Below are positions 58,861 to 64,000 of a stretch of DNA of 64,000 nucleotides, piece after piece. The translations under genes were made by a program, and so were the position numbers. The stretch lies in assembly GCA_947359465.1 (NCBI GenBank), contig OX375877.1:71436698-71500697 (forward strand). Direction: 5' to 3'. The notes beneath the pieces were generated by a model. It searched no databases. It was not told where the DNA came from and saw only the letters and a list, made by a program, of their open reading frames with translations. How positions within the stretch are numbered: position 1 is the stretch's first letter; every line of letters begins with the position of its first letter. The DNA is from Metellina segmentata. Its lineage: Eukaryota; Arthropoda; Arachnida; Araneae; Tetragnathidae.

Positions 58861-59283
58861 TACGTTTTCACCACAACAATGTTCGTTGTGCAATTTGTTT
58901 ACATAAACAAAAAATGATAGTTTGTGTTGACTAAAATATAATACTACTTGAAAAAGTTTTCTTATATATGTTATCTCTATGTAAAACAGGGCTATGCATT
59001 TTATAGATTGAAAGCTATTTTCTCGTTTTCCGCATTTTCTTCTTATTCAGAGACCCCGGGAGCAGAAAGTGATTAAAACTGCGACGTATGTCGCAGAACA
59101 AACAAAGTCTTTGCAGAACAGTTTTTACTTATTTTTATCAAAATTTTGGCCGATTTTTTTTTTTAATTATAAGTTACGATGTTCTGCAGTGCAAAGCGCT
59201 CTCCTTGCCACATTTTTTTTCTTTTCTATCTACGGAACAACCTTCCTACACCGCCCAAATAACCACAAACACTTTATAAATAA

Positions 59284-60117
59284 CTAGTCACTGCGTGGCT
59301 AGCCCGGCGTTGCCCGTGCCAGTTGCTTTTGTAAGGTTGTTGGTTTGCTTCGCAAACCAAATGGGAATTAGGAGCCTATTGGATAACAGACATCATGGAT
59401 TCCTATTTGGTTTGCTTCGCAAACCAAAGGGGAATTTCAGCCCATTGGATAACAGCCATGGAGTTGCCCGTGACAGTTCTTTTCGTGGAGCCCACATTGT
59501 TCGTGGTGTTGGTTTGCCTCGCAAACAAAAAATTATAAATATTTAATTGAAAAATCATTTATTAAAAAAAAATCAAACGTATAAGGTAATCTGGTGCAAA
59601 ATTTCCAACACATGTCAAATCCGTGAAAATTTTTATACGATCTTAAACGATCGCTGAGATAGAAAAAAGGAATGAAGAACGCCAGTGATAACTTTAATAA
59701 TCTCTTTTGCTTCACTCGAATTCGTTTATCAGGAAATCAAAATGAATGAATCTCGAATCAAACGAAGGTCGTTTGAATCTGTTTGCTAACATTCCTATTC
59801 ATTGCGAATACATGAAAGGTAAAAAAAAACTTGCATGGTTCCAAAGGCTGGCGTCAATAGTGACGACACATAGAGAGAAAAGTCAATATGCATGTGGTTT
59901 TTCATTTCCGGAAGAAGGAGCGAACTATGAAAAAAACTTATTAAATTGATTTTAAAATGTTTTAGATTGAATTTTAAAATTCGCCGCTACCCAAAAATTG
60001 CAAAAAATTCGTACTACCTGTGTGCCAAATCCCATTAATGTAAGTACCATAGATTCGTCAGGACGTTACGGATAGAAGAAAAACAGACATACAAACACTT
60101 CTTTTTATAATTATAGA
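59284..60117 (-). mobile_element. Non-autonomous Helitron with palindromic minisatellite, copy B
   Basis: On the minus strand it starts TCTATAATTATAAAAAGAAG and ends CCACGCAGTGACTAG before T, a clean Helitron 3' end. Hairpin units GGTTTGCTTCGCAAACC occur at about 59340 and 59406, with a decayed one near 59510. It is the same family as 53028-53840. Confidence 0.85.
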
Positions 60118-60770
60118 CACATTTTCTATGCCAATGACAAAATATATAACGTCAAAAGTTATCAACAGAATTGCAAATTCTGAAAGTAAGCCTTGGTTTT
60201 AAATAAAGTAGGTTAATTAATTTTGATGTGTGTTTTATTATAAACTAGCAAAATACCCGACCTTACTCGGTTTGAATTCGTTTACTCTAGATTGAAGAGA
60301 TAATCATAATATATAATGACTTACGTTTTTTGTAGAGTAAAAATTTATTTTAACACCTTTCGCCATCTTTATATTTTCTACAACTTACTTTGGACACAAA
60401 TCCTACACATGCATATCCATTCATGTAATACATTTAACATACATCGCACAATTGCTGTATGACAAAGCTCAAAAAGACGAAAGGTGATACTAAGGTTACT
60501 ACTATAAAAGACGATTTATTGGAAGATTTGGAATTCCCTTTCTTAAGTTGTTTTCATGTGCAACTCAATTAATTAAAATTACGATTTACGGCGAGTGCTC
60601 TCGCACTCATAGTCAACAAAACAATATTTTTTTACCTGTGGCACTCTTGCCTCCGGTATGCGACATTGTGAAATTTTGCAATCTTCTCCTGTCATTACTA
60701 CAACGAATTTTTTAATGTTGGAAAAAGTTCTAGTTTGGATTTTTAAACATTATTATTATTTCAATAACGA

Positions 60771-60870
60771 CATTATTCTTTAAATAACGGCATTATTCTT
60801 TAAATAACGGCATTATTCTTTAAATAACGGCATTATTCTTTAAATAACGGCATTATTCTTTAAATAACGG
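60771..60870. repeat. 20-bp minisatellite, five perfect copies
   Basis: CATTATTCTTTAAATAACGG is repeated five times without a mismatch or gap, inside the Helitron. Confidence 0.98.
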
Positions 60871-61737
60871 CATAACTACACTTAAAATTTACTGAAAATT
60901 TATACTGACTTAACTAACATTTTCAAGTCTAATACTTGTGGTGCTGTTGGGTGTGATGAGAAGGAAAACACATTTATTAAAATAATAAATATTTAAAACA
61001 GGAAACAGCAAAGTAAAACAAAATAAAAGATGTCGTAAAAAATTGTTCCAAAGATATTAATTTGTGATTCAATTTTATCTCTTGATCTCGCACAGTTGCC
61101 ACAACTTACAACTAAAAGTGTACAAAATTTAGAAATGTGAAATTAATTCAGAGCGAAAGAACCAGAAAAATATCACTGCTCGCGCGATCGTGTTCATTCT
61201 CGTTTCATTGAAAAATATCGTCTGTCCCAAATTTTCGGAAATCGTTTTCATTGCGCAAAGAATAAAAATAAGACTCGAAATAAATGACGTATCAGAAATG
61301 AAATTCCATAAAAAAAAAATTTTTTTTGAAGAATAATTACTTTTTCAGCAGTACTGGTAAAGCAATCGAATTAATCGTAATATTCAATAGACATTCCAAT
61401 TTTTCCAAAACTACCAAATTATGGTTGATTTAAGTATACTTACTCAGGTGTTTTAGCATGAACCTCGTCTAAATATAACAATAAAGAAATGTTTAATATT
61501 GCATTCACTGAATTATTAGATAATGTATAAAATAAAATACAATGCAATAAAATATCTGGAATACAATTCATGTGATGCCTACACAAACACACAAACACAA
61601 AATCGAGCATAGAACAGAAAGACGGACAGACAGACTTTCGCAACCAATTCCACTCACTAAATCAAGATAAGTACTCTCTGTATGCAAATTTCCATGAAAA
61701 TATCTTAAACCGCGTGGACGTGTATAGGGCACAACAT

Positions 61738-61775
<38 letters not shown>
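61738..61775. repeat. (GACA)n microsatellite
   Basis: About nine GACA units, part of the Helitron 5' region. The related 14.0-kb copy has a decayed version. Confidence 0.97.
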
Positions 61776-61776
<1 letters not shown>

Positions 61777-61951
61777 CCAAACGAGAAAAAGGCGGATTCG
61801 GCATCAGAAGGGTCCAAAACGGATAGAAAACTTGAAATGCGTCGAAAATATTGAATGTACAAACAAACACTCCATTCTTATTTATATAGATATGTAATAC
61901 ATATTTAGCCGATAGTTGATTTTTACATACGTCTTTTTTACTTTAGTGCAG

Positions 61952-62038
61952 TTTTCAAAATTCGGACAAAATGCTTACAGAACAATTGGCATTGCTTGGA
62001 GTTGTGTTGCAGAGCACTGAATATAATTCTGCACCTGG
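61952..62038 (+). CDS. Candidate first coding exon, unknown product
   Basis: An acceptor-like TTTTACTTTAGTGCAG precedes 61952 and an ATG follows at 61971 in a good context (ACAAAATGC). Twenty-two codons read MLTEQLALLGVVLQSTEYNS, then AP, and the exon would stop at a good donor CCTGG|GTAAGA (62039) in phase 2. Without splicing the frame ends at once in TAA. The stretch is GC-richer than its flanks. I recognise no family. It could start a gene that continues outside the window, or be a chance arrangement. Confidence 0.3.
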
Positions 62039-62039
62039 G

Positions 62040-63317
62040 TAAGAGACTATAGTAAATATTTATTGATGATATAATAAAAAGGCTTTCCCTTAAAAGGTAC
62101 AAATAGGGTCTCAACATCTTCTATTAGAGAGATTTCCAGTGCAAAGTAACTTCACGAAATAACCTCACAGATATTTTACTTCCTATTACCCAAGGACTTT
62201 AGATTGATGCATAATGAGGTTACCTTTAAGCTAGGTCTTGAGACTAAACAATCGCAGCGATTAAAAAGTTGGAACCGGTCCTATTTTAGCTGCGACGCGA
62301 CTGTCGCTCTACCCAATGAATCACACAGACAGGCATGGACATGTACACACTTGCGATAGTCTAGTCATAGTTCTGAAGCAGTCTTGTTCAAGTCTCTGTT
62401 TAAAACACTGCAAATACTTGTTTAAAATGTATGTAAACGAATCAACCGGAGGTGATGATGGACGAATATTAACAGTAATTGATTCTCAATTACTCACTAA
62501 AGAAACTGAAAAGAAGAATTTAAAAAATTGAAGATCGTTGTTGAAGGACCAATTATTCCCAACAATTCGTCGTGGTCCAAAATTACATTGTGTCGTCCTC
62601 GGATCTTTCCCTTAGGGGATTGATCCCGACGTCAATAGCCCGTTGTGTTAGTTAAAATTACCTTTTACCCAACAATTCGTCAAAACTACTTTTTGTCATT
62701 CGGTGATACTGGAAAAACTTTGCAGGGTGCTCACATAAATCTTCAAATAACTTGTAAAACTGCCCTTTCAATAATGGATCTTCAATTTGGATGTACCGAA
62801 TAACGATGCTTCCTCCGTTTACTTCTCACCAGAAGCAAAAGAACGATCGCACAAGTATTATAATTTCAATGACATTAGTTGGAAAACTGTTCTAATACAA
62901 CGATTTAGTATCTATCGCAGTTTGTGCACGTAGTACATTTTCTGCAGCAGCGATGTTTTGGTCGCCGCGACTTGAAAATCGCAAGTGGTAGCCTAGCCTA
63001 AAAGTAGCCTTTTCGTCGAATGAGGTTTAACCTCATTGTTGTTGATCAGTCAACTGTCATACACTGCTTGACAATTGCTAATGAACAAACACAATTTTTA
63101 AAATAATTAATAACATTCATTGATTAAAGAAACAAAACTTAGTACATAATTAATTAAGGCACTGTGCATTAAGTATAATGCCCAATGTTACAGATTTTGG
63201 CACTTGGAAAAGCAAGATAATAAAAAGAAAAAAAATCTGCTCTTGGAGAGTAATTTTTAAAAGTTTCGAAAAATGTTCTTTCTATCCGGAATCATCACAG
63301 ATATAGTCACTCAGTAA
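62040..63317. other. Spacer with SINE tail
   Basis: At about 62545-62655 GGGGATTGATCCCGACGTCA, then ATAGCCCGTTGTGTTAG, is the 3' tail of SINE family 1. GC-rich patches at 62290 and 62950 (GCTGCGACGCGACTGTCGC and GGTCGCCGCGACTTG) might be ends of an unknown element. No gene supported. Confidence 0.45.
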
Positions 63318-64000
63318 GAAGTGAAGCCTCTTTGCACATTAATGCACATTTAGCATCTGCTATGCATGCTCTCCACTAAACAGTCGATGAGTGCTTGGGG
63401 GATATTGTCTCATTCCTCTCTCAAAGCAATTTTGAGCGCCTGCACAGTTTGGGGTGGGTGATTTCTTTGAGAAACACGTCTACAAAGATCATCCCAAGCA
63501 TGTTCAATAGGATTTAAGTCCGGTGAATACGCAAGCCATTCCATTCACTCAATATCTTCGCTCTATAGTGTCTCAGAGACATCAACTGTTATGTGTGGGC
63601 ATGCATTGTCATCCATGAACAGAACGTCTGGACCCACTGCACCCCGAAATAAACGAACATGACCCAGGAGAATATCCGTGCAATACCGCTGTGATGTTAA
63701 GGCACCTGAGTAAAAGATGTGTAGCTGTGTTCTGCCATTATGCATAATGCCTGCCCACACCATGACCCCTCAGCCATAACGATCAACCTCACGAGCATTC
63801 TGTGGTGTGTTACGGGTTCCCCTCTCTCTCCACAGTAGTTGGTGTCCAGAATCCCTCTTCGATCTGAATCGGGATTCGTCGGAGAAGATGACTCTGGACC
63901 ACTGTTGACGATTCCAACAAATGTGTTCTTTACACCAGCGTAACTTTTCCCAACGTTGGCATGGTTGTAACGGAACGCACTTAACAGGCTTCCGTGCATA
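63318..64000 (-). pseudogene. Tc1-like transposase, cut by the window end
   Basis: Read on the minus strand from 64000, the first block VIFSDESRFRSKRDSGHQLL (about 63835-63895) is followed, after a stop, by VMVWAGIMHNGRTQLHIF. The second block DVLFMDDNACPHITVDVSE, a stop, then WLAYSPDLNPIEHAWDDLCR and the C-terminal ALIDCLVESMHSRC close it. All three catalytic acids are recognisable. Stops at two points and a shift in the first part make it inactive. It is a third Tc1-like family in the window, closer to the 17.1-kb fragment than to the 12.7- or 24.3-kb elements. Confidence 0.88.

Larger units (their letters stand above)
60245..61890 (-). mobile_element. Non-autonomous Helitron, second family, 1646 bp
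   Basis: On the minus strand it begins TCTATATAAATAAGAATGGA after A and ends CGAGTAAGGTCGGGTATTTT, then GCTAG before T. It contains a (GTCT)n run at 61738-61775 and a 20-bp minisatellite. There is no Rep/helicase. Its 5' third matches the middle layer of the nest at 12.5-14.1 kb. Confidence 0.85.

Noticed and set aside
60771..60870. CRISPR-like regular repeats
   Set aside because: The 20-bp units are directly adjacent with no spacers, and the DNA is eukaryotic. It is a minisatellite.

Overview
The window is eukaryotic nuclear DNA. It is very AT-rich, its single convincing host gene is spread over small exons separated by kilobase introns, and it is crowded with animal DNA transposons, Helitrons, LINE and SINE pieces and a Ty3/gypsy element. 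The style of the Tc1 and mariner transposases and the large introns suggest an arthropod, most likely a chelicerate such as an orb-weaving spider. That placement is inference from recognised family style; no search was run.

Host gene: five coding exons on the + strand (4796-4871, 16107-16171, 22278-22451, 27641-27967, 33337-33465) have compatible phases (1,0,0,0), AG/GT borders and one continuous 256-residue frame ending in TGA. The product is a four-pass tetraspanin with a CCG motif, a second CC pair and a GC pair in the large extracellular loop. Nearly all recognisable elements between 5 and 33 kb lie inside its introns.

Layout: 0.27-4.47 kb is a young but coding-defective Ty3/gypsy element with near-identical LTRs. 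It sits between two copies of a ~155-bp repeat and ends 327 bp before the tetraspanin ATG. Intron 1 holds a decayed mariner (5.2-6.4 kb), a tRNA-derived SINE, a pogo-like element (7.4-9.0 kb), a three-level nest (Tigger-like, Helitron-like and Tc1-like, 12.35-14.37 kb) and a MITE. Intron 2 holds a Tc1 fragment, a LINE fragment and a PIF/Harbinger element with a MITE inside it. Intron 3 holds SINE pieces, a long (TA)n tract, another Tc1-like element and a hAT MITE. Intron 4 is mostly AT-rich with a 175-bp tandem duplication.

Downstream (33.5-64 kb) I find no recognisable complete gene. Two isolated GC-rich islands (43.1-43.8 and 48.9-49.5 kb), each with a strong minus-strand splice donor and YY1-like sites, the second also with an X-box, look like promoters or first exons. 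A short candidate coding exon lies at 61.97-62.04 kb. The rest is AT-rich spacer with hAT MITEs, four Helitron pieces, a hAT-related element, a piggyBac-like end and Tc1 fragments, the last running off the window end.

No novel multi-gene system is evident. The most interesting points are the atypical tetraspanin, the defective yet recent gypsy copy beside its first exon, the nested transposons, the paired GC islands and the palindromic minisatellite in one Helitron family.
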